Source: CAYZMS01 sp964479625 (GTDB lineage: Bacteria > Bacteroidota > Bacteroidia > Chitinophagales > Saprospiraceae). Taken from it: 64,000 bases of DNA. Each line of letters begins with the position of its first letter. Position 1 is the stretch's first letter. The notes beneath the pieces are model-generated. The model was not told the DNA's origin, did not search any database, and was given only the letters and a program-made list of their open reading frames with translations. A program made the translations under genes and the position numbers. The DNA lies in NCBI GenBank assembly GCA_964479625.1, contig CAYZMS010000023.1, positions 9,990 through 73,989 of the forward strand, written 5' to 3'. Shown one piece after another: positions 43,351 to 53,868 of this stretch.

Positions 43351-46300
43351 TGCTTGGGTGGTTTTGGGTCTTCCTTTTTCTTGAGCAAGAAACGAATTCG
43401 ATCAAAGTCTTTGGAAAAAACCAAAGCACCACCCAGCTTTACATCGCTACCACCGGTGAATTCGTTTTCATCCCGTTTATCATACAGGCGGATAGAAAAA
43501 TCCCCCTCCTTATCCAGGTCGTACTCTATGGTGATATTGTCGAGAAAGGCCTGAGATTGGTTCTCATCATTACTGGTAGTGTTGGCAACCCCATCGATGG
43601 ATATTTCCAGTCGCCCGTCCAGGAGCGTTTTCTCTAATTGAACGGTGAATTCCGTATTGGAGAGCACCCCATAATCTCCATCCCCTTCTATTCCCAGGTC
43701 AATATCGACAAATTGAATATATTGATTGGCCAGTTTATTGAGGTTGTCCGTAATTAAGCTGTTTAAGCCATCCTGAAGGCCCAAATTCGGGTTGAAAGAT
43801 GCAGAAGTGGCAGAAATAAAACCATTAAAAAGGATAAGGCTGAAAGCCTGTAGGTTCATGTCCGATTGGGAGGTGCGAATCTGGGAGAGTGCATCTTCGA
43901 TCATTTGATCTTCTGTGCTGTTCCTCGAATCTGCCAGTTGAATGTCAGTGATGATTTCCGGTTCTTCCAATTCTCCGCTTACATTGATAAGCACATCAAA
44001 TTTTCGCCTTCCGGGATTAACTGCATCCTCTGCATCCGGATCCTGCTGGAGAATAGGTTTGGGGTTAGCCCTGGTAGTGTAGGTGGTTTCAACCGAAAGG
44101 GTTGGGTTGTAAGGGTCGCCGATCCAGGATAATTCGCTGTCAGCTCCCAGTTCAAAATTTAAACGAATAAGGTCTGTGTAGGTATAGAGGAAGTCCCCTT
44201 CCGTCAGGCTGAGCATTCCCTGCAGGTCAATATTGCTGAACGAAAGCATGCGTAGGGTGAGGTCTCCCTCCGCTTTTCCGGTGAAGTTGTCTCCAGCCAG
44301 CGGGTTGGTAATAACTATGATCTCCAGATCGTCCGAAATGTCAGCATTGAGATTGATGTCGAAGATCGAATTATCCACAGAGGGAGGAGGAGTGTAATCA
44401 TCCAGTGCTTTGCGATCTTCAATATTAAAATCAACAAAGGTGATAACATCCTCCCCCCGGTCTACTTTCGAATTTCGAAACTGGTCGTAGACGTAGGTAA
44501 AAGTGGATTTTCGGTCGGTGCTCAGGTCAGCTACGATAATCGGGCGGTTTAAAGGACCCCGCAAGGAGGCATTCCCGTCCAGCCTTACAAAACCGTAATA
44601 CAGCTCGTTGTGCTGTCCCTGGGTATTGAGTACTATGAAGTCATTTAAATTCGCACTCAGGTTATACCGGAAGCTTCGGTAATCGTTACTGAGGACCCCC
44701 CCGCGAATGGCGGATTGATTATCAAGACTATCCCTGATGATCCAATTGCCCTCCAAATTGATACCCGTAGGGGAAAAGAGGATCGTTTGGTTTTCGGCCC
44801 GATACAGGGACTGGTTCACGAGCGGACGGAATTCAAGATCGCTCAGGGAAAGGGTACCTTGTGTGGTGATATCCTCCGGGCTTCCCGTAACGGATAATTC
44901 CCCTTCGGCAAGACCTTTGACGTCTTTCAGGTATTGGGGGAATAAACTATTAAGGATGCTCAGGTTAAGTGGGCTGGAGCTTACCCTAAAGTCCAGTTCC
45001 TCTCCGATATTCCTTTGATCAAAGGTGCCGCTGATCTCCAGGGCACTTTCCGGCCCAGTCAAGCGGGAATTGACTTCAAAGCGGTCGGGAAGTTCAATTC
45101 TAAATTCCAGGGATAAATTACCTGTCTTATCACTTTGAATGTGAAGACTATCGACCTGAAGGTTGGACTCGATCACCGGGTGTAGTGCAAGTAATTCATG
45201 AATAAAGATGGTACCGTTAAGGCGACCGGTAAAAAGGTCTTTGCGGTAATTGATCGATTTGGAGAATTGTTCCAGTTGAAAATCCTCAAATTGGATCTCC
45301 AGGTCATCCTTGTCTTGGGCGACCAAATGAAGCCCTGTATTCTTCGCTTCATTGCTAAGGGACCAGTTTTCGAGATCAAAGCTGTTTTCCCGGATGATGG
45401 CTCTGGCTTCCTCCGGCAGGGTCCAGGGCTGGTAATTGATGATCCATTCGTCCGGAAATTCGACTAGGGTGGCAGAATCACCAGGCAGGTTGCTTAAACT
45501 CAAGGACAGCAGTAAGCGTACCTCTCCGGTAGAATCCGTTTGCACCAGTTGGTTATTGAAAACCCCTTCATTCAGATGCCCCTGCCAATTAATTCCTTTG
45601 ACCTCCAGCAAACCAAAAAGGTCAGCCTTGTTGAAGCCAAGATCGTAGTTGAGGTCTTCAGGGCTACTATCCAATATCAGGGAGAGTTCATCGACCTCGT
45701 AATTTTGATACCTCAAATGGGGTAGGTTCCAGCTGAGGTCAAGTTTTTCTTCATCGGGAACAAAATTACCTTCGAATCTGGTGGGCGAGATCTCTTTTAA
45801 TCCGGGTATTATGCCTGAACTTAAGAATTGCGTCTCTTCCAGGTTAACAAAAAAATGCAGGGAATCCTGTTGGCCTGTTTGCTCCTTCTTCAGAGGACGG
45901 ATCGAAGGGGGCTTTAAATAATAGAACAGGGCCGATTTGAATCGTGGTATAATGGTCTTAATGTCGAAAGAACCACCGATCTCCGCCTGAACCTGGGAGG
46001 AGGAAAGGACGAGCTCATTTTCACGTTCATGCATCAGGAGGGTGGCTTGGAGGCTGTCCACTTTTTCAAAAGCAGCGTCATAACTAATGGTAAAATCAGA
46101 TAGCTTTAGATAGCCTTCCAGTCCCTCCTCATCGATATAAACGGTTTTTTCCTGCAATCCCCCATAAAAATAAAATGGCTTATCCGATAGGCGGAGGAAT
46201 TGAAAATTGATAAAACTGGCCTGGAGTTCCAGGGATGTATTGGGCAGGGAATCCTGGAAATCGCCGGAAAAGACCAGGCTAAAATCAGCCTGGTTTTCTT

Positions 46301-48626
46301 TGAGGTAACTTTGGGCATCCAGGTGGAGCTGGTGAAAACTACCCGAGGTATGCCAGGGCCCAGCCCATTGGTCCGCAAAAACGGTTGGAGTCAGATCGAT
46401 CTCAAATGTTCCGGTGGCCGTTTCAGGCTTAAAGCCCTGCCCTTGTATGCTGATTAAGCCGTTGAGCTCACTCAACCGACCGGAGGGGATCAGGTCAATA
46501 GAATCCCCTGGGATTAATCCGTTAACGTCAAAGCTGCTTAACTGGAGTTGCACCCGATAGCTACTATCTTGGAGGCTGCCTTTCAAATCCAGTTCACCGG
46601 CTGAAGTCAGAAGTTGAAGGTCCGAATGGATGCTATCACCGGCTTGATTGAATTGACCTTCCATTTGTTCAATATCGGGAAGTTGAATGCCGGCCGGAAG
46701 TACATCCGGTGGAAGCAACCCTTTGAGCTGGGCGGCAGCCAGATTTAGGTGATCGAACTGAACCTTTATTTGCCTGTCCCGGGCATTTTGCAGGGCTTCG
46801 ATATGGGTGGTAAAGGTGATAGCTGTTTCCGGTTTCTGGCCGCGACCCCTTAACTGAGATTGAACCCAAAGGGTATCCAGAGTACCTCTACCTGCTGCTT
46901 TTAACTCTATCGTGGGAGGTAATGTAATATAGGCTGGTAAGACAGGCGGTTGGAGCAGCCCCCTGAGAGCGGCAGAGTCAGTGACTAGGGTATCCAGTTG
47001 AAATTGATAGGCCAGTGTATTGGTTTTGGGCAGGCTTTGTAACTCCCCTTTTAAGTTGAGGTGGAAATCCTGGGGGCGGGTAGTTAGTGATAGGTCCACA
47101 TTCAAATCGTTTAAAGGGCCCATTAACTGGGCAGTTCCTTCGATCGACTCAGGGGGGCGCAAGTAAGTAAGGAAAAGAGAGGTGTCCAGAAAAGTGAAAA
47201 TGGTTTCCTCTTTTACTTCGAACTGGGACAGGTTTATATCCATGGCCAGGTCTGGGTATTTGGAAATATCGCTAAGCCTACCCGAAGCCAACAGGCTGAG
47301 GCCCCATCCCCGCAGGTCAAGTTCTCGGATTTGCAGATCATCCAGAGAGCCAGCTACGGCTCCCTTTAGGGTAATAGAACGGCCTTTGAAATCGCTAAAC
47401 CACTTACGTTCAGCAAGCAAAGGCAAGGCCAGGGCCAGGTCGTTTGGGTCGATCCTGGAAGGGGCAAGTTCCGCTTGAAGGGCTATGGGCTCAGGAGGAA
47501 GTTTCAGGCTGAATAAGGGGGCAATGATATTCGAATACCCGGTCTGAAGGATCAAGTCTTCAAGGTGAATGGAATCAGGTTGATAATAAACCTGGGCAAT
47601 TGCCTTTTGTATGCTTGCGCCCCGGGATTCCTTAAGCCGGAGGTCTTCCAGGGCCCCGCTAATGTGTATGTTGTCATAATGTAGGTCGGATACCTTTAGG
47701 TGCAAGTTCGAAAGGGCCAACTTTCGATAATCGAAGATGCCGGGTGGGATCTCCCCAAAATGCAGCCGGTGGGCATAGTTACCTTCTTGTAGTTGAGCCT
47801 GGGAAGCATGAAATTGTATCCCCTGTTCATTCATTTCGAAGAAAAAATCAGGGGTTTCAAAAAGTTGAAGATCCGCGCTTAGATCCAGTTGATCCATTGC
47901 GAGCTTAAAGTCGAGCTCCCTTAATTGGATATCCCCCATTTTTAAAGTGACTGTAGGAGGAGAAGCCCTCTTGGTGCTATCTTTTTTGGAGGAATCTCGC
48001 TTTTGCATTTCCAGCTTAGCGCTGGCTCCTTCAAGTTGTACGCTGTGCAGTTCGAAAAACAGGTTTTGTAGATCGGCCAGCTTTGGATCGATCACTAAAC
48101 GATCAACGGAGGCGGAAAAATCCAGGCTACTCTCCTTGTAGGTGAAAGCTGTCCTTAGCAATTCCAACGGCCCCTGTTTAAGGAAGATCGACCAGGGGGC
48201 GCGATTCTCTTTTTTAGGCCTGGGATTAGGGGAGGAAAAGGCTTCCAGGAGGAATTGGTAGTTCTGATCCACCAGCTGGCAGTTGGCATCCAGCAACCTG
48301 ATGGTATTGATGGTTATCTGTTTTTGTAGGAGGTGGTTTAATTCCAGTCCAACCTCCAGGGTGCCGGCATACAAAAGAGTATCACCCTGTTGGTCCTCCA
48401 GATAAACTCCCTCAATAAGGTAATGACGGGGCAGACGGAACCGGATTTTTTCGACTTGCACTTCGGTGCCCAGCTTCTTTTCCAGGTAATGTATCGTTCT
48501 GGAACGGGCAAAATCCTGTACTCCGGGCAATTGAATAAGTAGAAGGCCCAGGGCGAGTATTAGGAACAAACCTAACAAGACCCAAAGGAAAATTCTACCC
48601 ACCGATTTTACTGAAAGGAGGACCAT
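43347..48626 (-). CDS. TamB-domain (AsmA-like) envelope-spanning protein
   Basis: 1759 residues. One N-terminal membrane anchor (IFLWVLLGLFLILALGLLLI), AsmA-like start, then a very long beta-rich body rich in repeats of the type L.G.L.DL.I..LDL and ending in the TamB domain: ADLSTDRKSTFTYVYDQFRN, LIRLNFELGADSELSWIGDP, INVSGELEEPEIITDIQL, DIDLGIEGDGDYGVLSN, VQLEKTLLDGRLEISIDG. The rod-like fold spans the periplasm in relatives. First gene of the pair with the TamA-like gene (ATGA overlap). Confidence 0.9.
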   Translation of the reverse strand: MVLLSVKSVGRIFLWVLLGLFLILALGLLLIQLPGVQDFARSRTIHYLEKKLGTEVQVEKIRFRLPRHYLIEGVYLEDQQGDTLLYAGTLEVGLELNHLLQKQITINTIRLLDANCQLVDQNYQFLLEAFSSPNPRPKKENRAPWSIFLKQGPLELLRTAFTYKESSLDFSASVDRLVIDPKLADLQNLFFELHSVQLEGASAKLEMQKRDSSKKDSTKRASPPTVTLKMGDIQLRELDFKLAMDQLDLSADLQLFETPDFFFEMNEQGIQFHASQAQLQEGNYAHRLHFGEIPPGIFDYRKLALSNLHLKVSDLHYDNIHISGALEDLRLKESRGASIQKAIAQVYYQPDSIHLEDLILQTGYSNIIAPLFSLKLPPEPIALQAELAPSRIDPNDLALALPLLAERKWFSDFKGRSITLKGAVAGSLDDLQIRELDLRGWGLSLLASGRLSDISKYPDLAMDINLSQFEVKEETIFTFLDTSLFLTYLRPPESIEGTAQLMGPLNDLNVDLSLTTRPQDFHLNLKGELQSLPKTNTLAYQFQLDTLVTDSAALRGLLQPPVLPAYITLPPTIELKAAGRGTLDTLWVQSQLRGRGQKPETAITFTTHIEALQNARDRQIKVQFDHLNLAAAQLKGLLPPDVLPAGIQLPDIEQMEGQFNQAGDSIHSDLQLLTSAGELDLKGSLQDSSYRVQLQLSSFDVNGLIPGDSIDLIPSGRLSELNGLISIQGQGFKPETATGTFEIDLTPTVFADQWAGPWHTSGSFHQLHLDAQSYLKENQADFSLVFSGDFQDSLPNTSLELQASFINFQFLRLSDKPFYFYGGLQEKTVYIDEEGLEGYLKLSDFTISYDAAFEKVDSLQATLLMHERENELVLSSSQVQAEIGGSFDIKTIIPRFKSALFYYLKPPSIRPLKKEQTGQQDSLHFFVNLEETQFLSSGIIPGLKEISPTRFEGNFVPDEEKLDLSWNLPHLRYQNYEVDELSLILDSSPEDLNYDLGFNKADLFGLLEVKGINWQGHLNEGVFNNQLVQTDSTGEVRLLLSLSLSNLPGDSATLVEFPDEWIINYQPWTLPEEARAIIRENSFDLENWSLSNEAKNTGLHLVAQDKDDLEIQFEDFQLEQFSKSINYRKDLFTGRLNGTIFIHELLALHPVIESNLQVDSLHIQSDKTGNLSLEFRIELPDRFEVNSRLTGPESALEISGTFDQRNIGEELDFRVSSSPLNLSILNSLFPQYLKDVKGLAEGELSVTGSPEDITTQGTLSLSDLEFRPLVNQSLYRAENQTILFSPTGINLEGNWIIRDSLDNQSAIRGGVLSNDYRSFRYNLSANLNDFIVLNTQGQHNELYYGFVRLDGNASLRGPLNRPIIVADLSTDRKSTFTYVYDQFRNSKVDRGEDVITFVDFNIEDRKALDDYTPPPSVDNSIFDINLNADISDDLEIIVITNPLAGDNFTGKAEGDLTLRMLSFSNIDLQGMLSLTEGDFLYTYTDLIRLNFELGADSELSWIGDPYNPTLSVETTYTTRANPKPILQQDPDAEDAVNPGRRKFDVLINVSGELEEPEIITDIQLADSRNSTEDQMIEDALSQIRTSQSDMNLQAFSLILFNGFISATSASFNPNLGLQDGLNSLITDNLNKLANQYIQFVDIDLGIEGDGDYGVLSNTEFTVQLEKTLLDGRLEISIDGVANTTSNDENQSQAFLDNITIEYDLDKEGDFSIRLYDKRDENEFTGGSDVKLGGALVFSKDFDRIRFLLKKKEDPKPPKQ

Positions 48627-48913
48627 TCCGAAAATTAAGGATTTGTTGAGAATGCGAAAGCTACTTCTTTTTTAAAGCCCCTTGGCTGGAAAAGATCAAG
48701 TAGAAAAAGATGGTTATCGTTTCCTAAAAATCATTGCCTTTTATTCTGCTTTCTGTATATAAGACTTTTTAAAAAATGGGATTTATAAAATATGGCCGAA
48801 AAAATTTTGGTATATGTAAAAAATATATTTTTTTGTGCTTGTTAAGGTCAAGCGACAGTTGTGCTGGCTCTATCCCTTCAAAGATATTTTGCTAACTAAA
48901 ATTTCACAAACAC

Positions 48914-49750
48914 ATGTTCAAGAAGTTGACGCTTTTTGTGCTGGCAGCTGCCGTTGCCCTCACCGTTTACTCCTGCGAAAAGGAGGAGTACCAATCTGAA
49001 GAGGTTGTGATCCCACAGGAAATTATTGACAAGGTCTACCACCTGGGTTTTAATCCGGATGGTATTATTCCGTTCGAAGATGGTTATATCGTTGAAGGCG
49101 ATATTTTCCTTTCGGAAGCATTCCTGGATGAAAGCCACGACGAACATTTTGTTCCCGAGGCCGAACAGTACCGCACGACCAACGTGGTTAGTACTGGTGG
49201 AAACAGGGTGATCACTATTTACATGCCGTCCAGTGGACGTCGTGGTTTCAACAGCACTTACCAGGCAGCCTTGGATGATGCGATCGCTCGTTACAATGCG
49301 CTTGGGCTGGATTTGACTTTCCAACGCACCGGAAATGCCTCTTCAGCGGATATTGAAGTCCGCCGATATAGTTTTTTCCAGGAAGTTTTTCAGGGATTAC
49401 TGGCTCAGGCGGGCTTTCCCAGCGGAGGAGATCCTTATGATGAGATCTTTGTGAATGGCCGCGTAGCCGGTAGCTTTGCGCCCGGCGGATTGGCTACCGT
49501 GATCGCCCATGAATTGGGCCACTGCATTGGGTTCCGCCATACTGATTATTTTGACCGTAGCGTATCTTGCGGCGGTTCACCAACTAATGAAGGGAGTGCA
49601 GGTGTTGGAGCCATTTTGATCCCTGGTACACCTTCGGGGGCTTCCGTTTCCGATGGTTCCTGGATGTTGTCCTGTACCGATGGAAGCAGTCGTCCCTTTA
49701 ACAATGATGATCGCACGGCCCTGCGTTGGATGTATGATGGCAACTTTTAA
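48914..49750 (+). CDS. M57-type (HEIGH-like) zinc metalloprotease lipoprotein, paralogue A
   Basis: 278 residues. Lipoprotein signal ending VYSC (Cys21). The zinc motif HELGHCIGFRHTD (His199, Glu200, His203, His209) matches the metzincin HExxHxxGxxHxD, and a Met-turn follows (SWMLSC, Met251). EQYRTTNVVSTGGNRVITIY and FNPDG segments match the second copy. It is probably outer-membrane anchored. Paired with 52869-53696 around a subtilase. Confidence 0.85.
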   Translation: MFKKLTLFVLAAAVALTVYSCEKEEYQSEEVVIPQEIIDKVYHLGFNPDGIIPFEDGYIVEGDIFLSEAFLDESHDEHFVPEAEQYRTTNVVSTGGNRVITIYMPSSGRRGFNSTYQAALDDAIARYNALGLDLTFQRTGNASSADIEVRRYSFFQEVFQGLLAQAGFPSGGDPYDEIFVNGRVAGSFAPGGLATVIAHELGHCIGFRHTDYFDRSVSCGGSPTNEGSAGVGAILIPGTPSGASVSDGSWMLSCTDGSSRPFNNDDRTALRWMYDGNF

Positions 49751-49777
49751 TTAGCTGCTACCTTTGGTTCTATTTTG

Positions 49778-49820
49778 ACGTCTCCAATCACCACAGGCGA
49801 TTGGAGACGTTCTCTTTTTT
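49778..49820 (+). terminator. Intrinsic terminator of metalloprotease A
   Basis: ACGTCTCCAATC (49778-49789) pairs with GATTGGAGACGT (49799-49810), then TCTCTTTTTT. Confidence 0.85.
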
Positions 49821-49880
49821 CTATTCGACTGGTTTAGACTAAATAGGGCCGGGGTAGACTAATAAATATGAGGTCATTTC

Positions 49881-52652
49881 TTAATATATGACCAGTTTTC
49901 CCGAGTTTACACGATCCCCGTTTTGGGTCAGCCGGTAGAAATAAATTCCTGCAGGCAGTTGGCCCGAGGGGAGCACTTCTAGTGGGTTGAAAAGCAGCAG
50001 TTCCCAGATTAGTTGACCGTTGGCGGAGAAAAGCTCAAAACGAGGGGGATCATTAGTATCCGAGCTAATGATTTCCAGAAAACTTCCCTGCTTTAAGGGA
50101 TTTGGGAAAAGGATCAATTCTCCCTTTGGAAGAAAGAATACCTCTTTTGTCTCACTGATAATACTGGAGCCGTCGGCCAGGCGCAAGCGGAGCCTAAATC
50201 GGTTGACGCCTTCCTTCAGGTCGGTTGCACGGTGTGTATATTCCAATGAGGTGGTAGGAGCCTGTTTAAGAAGGGCTTTGAATTGACCGGCTGCTGCTTC
50301 TCCTTCGAAAATGACGGAATCGACTTCATGGGTAGTGGTTAAAAAAGCTTGAAGTAGTACATCCTGCTCTTCGAGTTCTGCAAAAAATTGATCGAGATAG
50401 CAACCCCTGGCCTGAAAGTCAAGATTCAGCGCTACACTTCTCAGCCCGGCTTCTTCCTGATCTAATAAGGGAGCAACCGAAAAATGGGAACTAGTCGGAT
50501 TAGGTATTCGAAAAAGCGTGTTGGTCGTTTCTCCTATGGATTGCATCCAACCATTTCGAAAGGCAAAAACCCGATATCCTGCCGCATCGATAACAGGGTC
50601 CCAGGTAAGATCGAGAAAGGTGTCACAAAGGTTTATCAGCCTGCCCCGCGTAGTAGGGGCGATAAGGAAGGTGTCAGATAAAAAAGTTCGTGAAGTAGTG
50701 GTAAGTCTCAGTTGCGTTTGCATGAGCTTGTTTGGGACTATCCAGTTCAACCACCCGGTTTTTACCTGGGGGGCTCCGATATTTTGCCAGTTCTGGGTAG
50801 CCGGGTCAAAATAATCCAGTTCTCCGTTAAGTGTATCCGGAAGGTTGGAAAACCAGCGTACTATCGCCCTTTGACCAGCCTGAAGGCGATCCCCGGCAGC
50901 GGGAAAGCGCCATTCAAAGGATCTTTCCTCCTGAAGGTCAAATGCCACGGCAAAGTCCTGGGAGTCCAAAATCGAAAAGCCGGATATCAGGATCTCGTAA
51001 GTCCCTGCTTTGGGCTGGGTAAGGGAGAGCTGTTCCTGGTTATTCAGGTGATCGGAAGCCCTGCGGGCAGGAGCAGAAAGGCTATCGATATGAGGGGCAG
51101 AAGATAAGGCCCAAGGAAGAAGGGTATCTCCGGAAGGGGTGAGCAACCGAAGGTCGAGGTCATTGACCAGGGCCTGAAAATTGTTTATCGGGGCAGGAGG
51201 GTCGGTCCAGGTGAGGGTGATCCTTACGTGGTTGATGTTCTCGGGGATCTCCAGGTAATAGGATCTCCTTGCTCCTCGTTCGAGCCTTCCTTCGAAGAAT
51301 TGCCCCTTTACCAAGGTTTCCAGGGCTGCTGCTGCTTGTACATTCCCGTACCCATGCAGGTAATCAGGTCCTTCTGTCCCCAGGTCTTCCGCGGTATTGA
51401 GTAGAATGGCACGTAGCAGAGCCACGGAAGGGAAAGCACCGCCCTCTTGTTCTCGATAAACCTGCTGCAGCAATAAGCAAACCCCACTGGTAATAGCTGC
51501 AGCCCCCGAACTACCATCCGACCCAAATGCGACCAGTTCCGGTTTGATCCGTCCATCATAGGTAGGACCGCGAGAACTTAAGGGCTCTAATTGGAGGAAA
51601 CTATCTACAGCGCCAACTACTAATACGTTTTTAGCCATTTTATATTCTCCGGTCAGATTGGCAAACCCCTTTAGTCCGGCATAATTCCCGGTATCGGGAA
51701 CTTCGCTGCCCCTGTTCCCGGCCGAAAAGATATGCACCAGATCAGGTTGCCCGACAACCTGCTGGTCATACCCATGGGCAATAGGTCCATAATACTGCTG
51801 GATCCCGCTTCCATAGGAATGGTTTTGTACTCTAATGCCTGCTTCCAGGTAATAGGGGAGGGTATCCGGCAGTAATTGTAGGAAACTACTTGAGGAAAGT
51901 AAAGCTTGGGGGGCTATTCCCAGACCGGTATAAAAGGAGGCGCCCCGGCCTACCAGAAGCGAAGCCATATCCGTGGCGTGGAAGTTGACCGTGGAAGCAG
52001 CCAGGGGGGAGGGGAGGTAGGCGGATTGTAGATCAATATCGCTGCTATCCGGGCTAAATTCTTTTAAAGAAACCACCTGACCAAAGCCATCTGCATTGGG
52101 GAAACGCGATCGCAGCATAGGGATAGCTTGAACGGCGGGGTCAAAACTGCGCTGGGGGCGTTCTTCTTCGGGTATTCCCGGAGCCAGCCCAAGGTAAAGT
52201 ATCTCCGGTCGTGGTTGAAAAAGACGGATCAGTTCTTTTGTTTGCCCCTTCAGCAGGATCATCCCCAGATCCTTTCGAACACTCTGAATTTGAACTGATG
52301 ACAAGCCCTTAATAAAGGAGAGGCTTTCTGCCATATTTTCCGAAACAATAATTAGCCCGGCGGGAAAGGCCCTGTCGACTTGTTCCAAAAGTCCGGGGCC
52401 CAATTTCCAATTGGTGGGTGGGGGATGGAGGGAAAAACCGGTAGGGCGAGCCCTGTTATCTATTTTGATAATTGCGGAGCTGTCATTTAATTGGCGAATA
52501 ACCTTTCCTGGGAATGCTACATCCGACTGGCCCCTTTCTGCCATAAAAAAAATGGGTGTATTCTGGGCGGTTAACTGCATGGCAGAGACAAATAAAAAAA
52601 GGAATAAAAGGATAAATACCGTGTAAAAAAAGGTTTTTTCGAATCGATGCAT
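49881..52652 (-). CDS. S8 subtilisin-like protease with T9SS type A sorting domain
   Basis: 923 residues from MHRFEKTFFYTVFILLFLFL; 32 upstream codons lack an export signal. Catalytic Asp is in the Bacteroidota variant VVSLKEFSPDSSDIDL, His225 in NFHATDMASLLVG, oxyanion Asn in QNHSYGSG, Ser382 in GSDGSSGAAAITSG. A P-proprotein-like beta domain and a FnIII-like segment follow. The last 75 residues (LILFPNPLKQGSFLEI, ...LPAGIYFYRLTQNGDRVNSGKLVIY) are a T9SS type A sorting domain. Secreted endopeptidase. Confidence 0.9.
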   Translation of the reverse strand: MHRFEKTFFYTVFILLFLFLFVSAMQLTAQNTPIFFMAERGQSDVAFPGKVIRQLNDSSAIIKIDNRARPTGFSLHPPPTNWKLGPGLLEQVDRAFPAGLIIVSENMAESLSFIKGLSSVQIQSVRKDLGMILLKGQTKELIRLFQPRPEILYLGLAPGIPEEERPQRSFDPAVQAIPMLRSRFPNADGFGQVVSLKEFSPDSSDIDLQSAYLPSPLAASTVNFHATDMASLLVGRGASFYTGLGIAPQALLSSSSFLQLLPDTLPYYLEAGIRVQNHSYGSGIQQYYGPIAHGYDQQVVGQPDLVHIFSAGNRGSEVPDTGNYAGLKGFANLTGEYKMAKNVLVVGAVDSFLQLEPLSSRGPTYDGRIKPELVAFGSDGSSGAAAITSGVCLLLQQVYREQEGGAFPSVALLRAILLNTAEDLGTEGPDYLHGYGNVQAAAALETLVKGQFFEGRLERGARRSYYLEIPENINHVRITLTWTDPPAPINNFQALVNDLDLRLLTPSGDTLLPWALSSAPHIDSLSAPARRASDHLNNQEQLSLTQPKAGTYEILISGFSILDSQDFAVAFDLQEERSFEWRFPAAGDRLQAGQRAIVRWFSNLPDTLNGELDYFDPATQNWQNIGAPQVKTGWLNWIVPNKLMQTQLRLTTTSRTFLSDTFLIAPTTRGRLINLCDTFLDLTWDPVIDAAGYRVFAFRNGWMQSIGETTNTLFRIPNPTSSHFSVAPLLDQEEAGLRSVALNLDFQARGCYLDQFFAELEEQDVLLQAFLTTTHEVDSVIFEGEAAAGQFKALLKQAPTTSLEYTHRATDLKEGVNRFRLRLRLADGSSIISETKEVFFLPKGELILFPNPLKQGSFLEIISSDTNDPPRFELFSANGQLIWELLLFNPLEVLPSGQLPAGIYFYRLTQNGDRVNSGKLVIY

Positions 52653-52868
52653 GTGTATTATGTTGTAAACAGATGGAAATTTTCCTAATTTTAGAGCTAC
52701 CCCAAAGAAGCATAAAATTGGCCATTTTAATTGTGTCCAGGCAATCAAAAAACAAACCGTTAGCCTGGTTCCCGACCAATTGCTTCCAGTTCCCCGGTTC
52801 TAATAAAACTACATGCTGATCTCAACTTTTCACGTTTGTTTCATTTATGCTAACCAAAATCCATATTT

Positions 52869-53696
52869 ATGCAAAAGCTTACTTTATTTACGCTCTTGGT
52901 TTTCAGTACTCTTATTGTATTCACCTCCTGTGAAAAAGAGGACTACAAGGCTGATGGGGTTTCCCAAGAGATCATTGAAAAAGTTACGCACCTGGGCTTT
53001 AACCCGGATGGCATTGTTGCTATTGAAGAAGGGTATCTGGTAGAACGGGATATCGTGATCACCCATGAATTGTTGGAAGGACACCATCATACCGATCACT
53101 TCGTTCCGGAAATGGAGCAGTACCGTACCACTAATGTAGTGAACACCGGAGGCGGGCGTATCATTAAACTTTGGGTGCCAGGTTCATTTAATAATGACTA
53201 TCGAAGGGCCATTCGAATTGCGGCCCAGGCATACAATAACCTTGGCTTGGATATATCTTTCAGAGCAGCATCTTCGGAATTGGATGCAGATATTGTTTTT
53301 ACCCGCTTAAGCTTTTTTGAAGAACTGATCGGTGTATTGGGTTCCGCAGGTTTTCCGGATGCTCAGGGTAATCCCTATCCCGAAATTAAATTAAACGGCA
53401 GCCTGTCCGGGCAGATCAGCACTGGTGGAATTGCCACCATCGTTGCTCATGAAATGGGGCATTGTATCGGATTCCGGCATACGGATTATTACGATCGTAG
53501 TATTTCCTGTGGTGGTACACCTGATAATGAAGGGGATGGCGGTGTTGGCGCTATTCTGATCCCCGGTACTCCGTTCGGTGCTGACCTTGGGGCTCCTAAT
53601 GGTTCCTGGATGCTATCCTGTACGGATGGTTCACCCCGCCCGTTCACTACTGATGACATAACCGCGCTGAACTGGATGTACAAGGGGAATTTCTAA
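52869..53696 (+). CDS. M57-type zinc metalloprotease lipoprotein, paralogue B
   Basis: 275 residues, colinear with 48914-49750 over its whole length. Lipoprotein Cys21 (VFTSC), HEMGHCIGFRHTD (His194, Glu195, His198, His204), Met-turn SWMLSC. The N-terminal QEIIEKVTHLGFNPDGIV and EQYRTTNVVNTGGGRIIK parts are near-identical in kind; the middle differs most. Same-strand copy beyond the subtilase gene. Probably also outer-membrane. Confidence 0.85.
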   Translation: MQKLTLFTLLVFSTLIVFTSCEKEDYKADGVSQEIIEKVTHLGFNPDGIVAIEEGYLVERDIVITHELLEGHHHTDHFVPEMEQYRTTNVVNTGGGRIIKLWVPGSFNNDYRRAIRIAAQAYNNLGLDISFRAASSELDADIVFTRLSFFEELIGVLGSAGFPDAQGNPYPEIKLNGSLSGQISTGGIATIVAHEMGHCIGFRHTDYYDRSISCGGTPDNEGDGGVGAILIPGTPFGADLGAPNGSWMLSCTDGSPRPFTTDDITALNWMYKGNF

Positions 53697-53759
53697 AGAT
53701 TGCCAGGCCATTAGTTGGTTTGTTGGAGACGGGCCAAATTTTCAGATTTAGGTTTTTGG

Positions 53760-53789
53760 AAGGTTTTTGTGCATTTGCACAAAAACCTT
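53760..53789. terminator. Hairpin after metalloprotease B
   Basis: AAGGTTTTTGTGCA (53760-53773) and TGCACAAAAACCTT (53776-53789) are exact complements. No free T-run follows, so it is weaker as a terminator. Confidence 0.5.
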
Positions 53790-53868
53790 TCCCAATTTGT
53801 AAGGGAAATTTTCTAATTTAAATTTCTGATTTTCGAATCCTTGTTTTTTAAAGATTAAATAATTCAAA

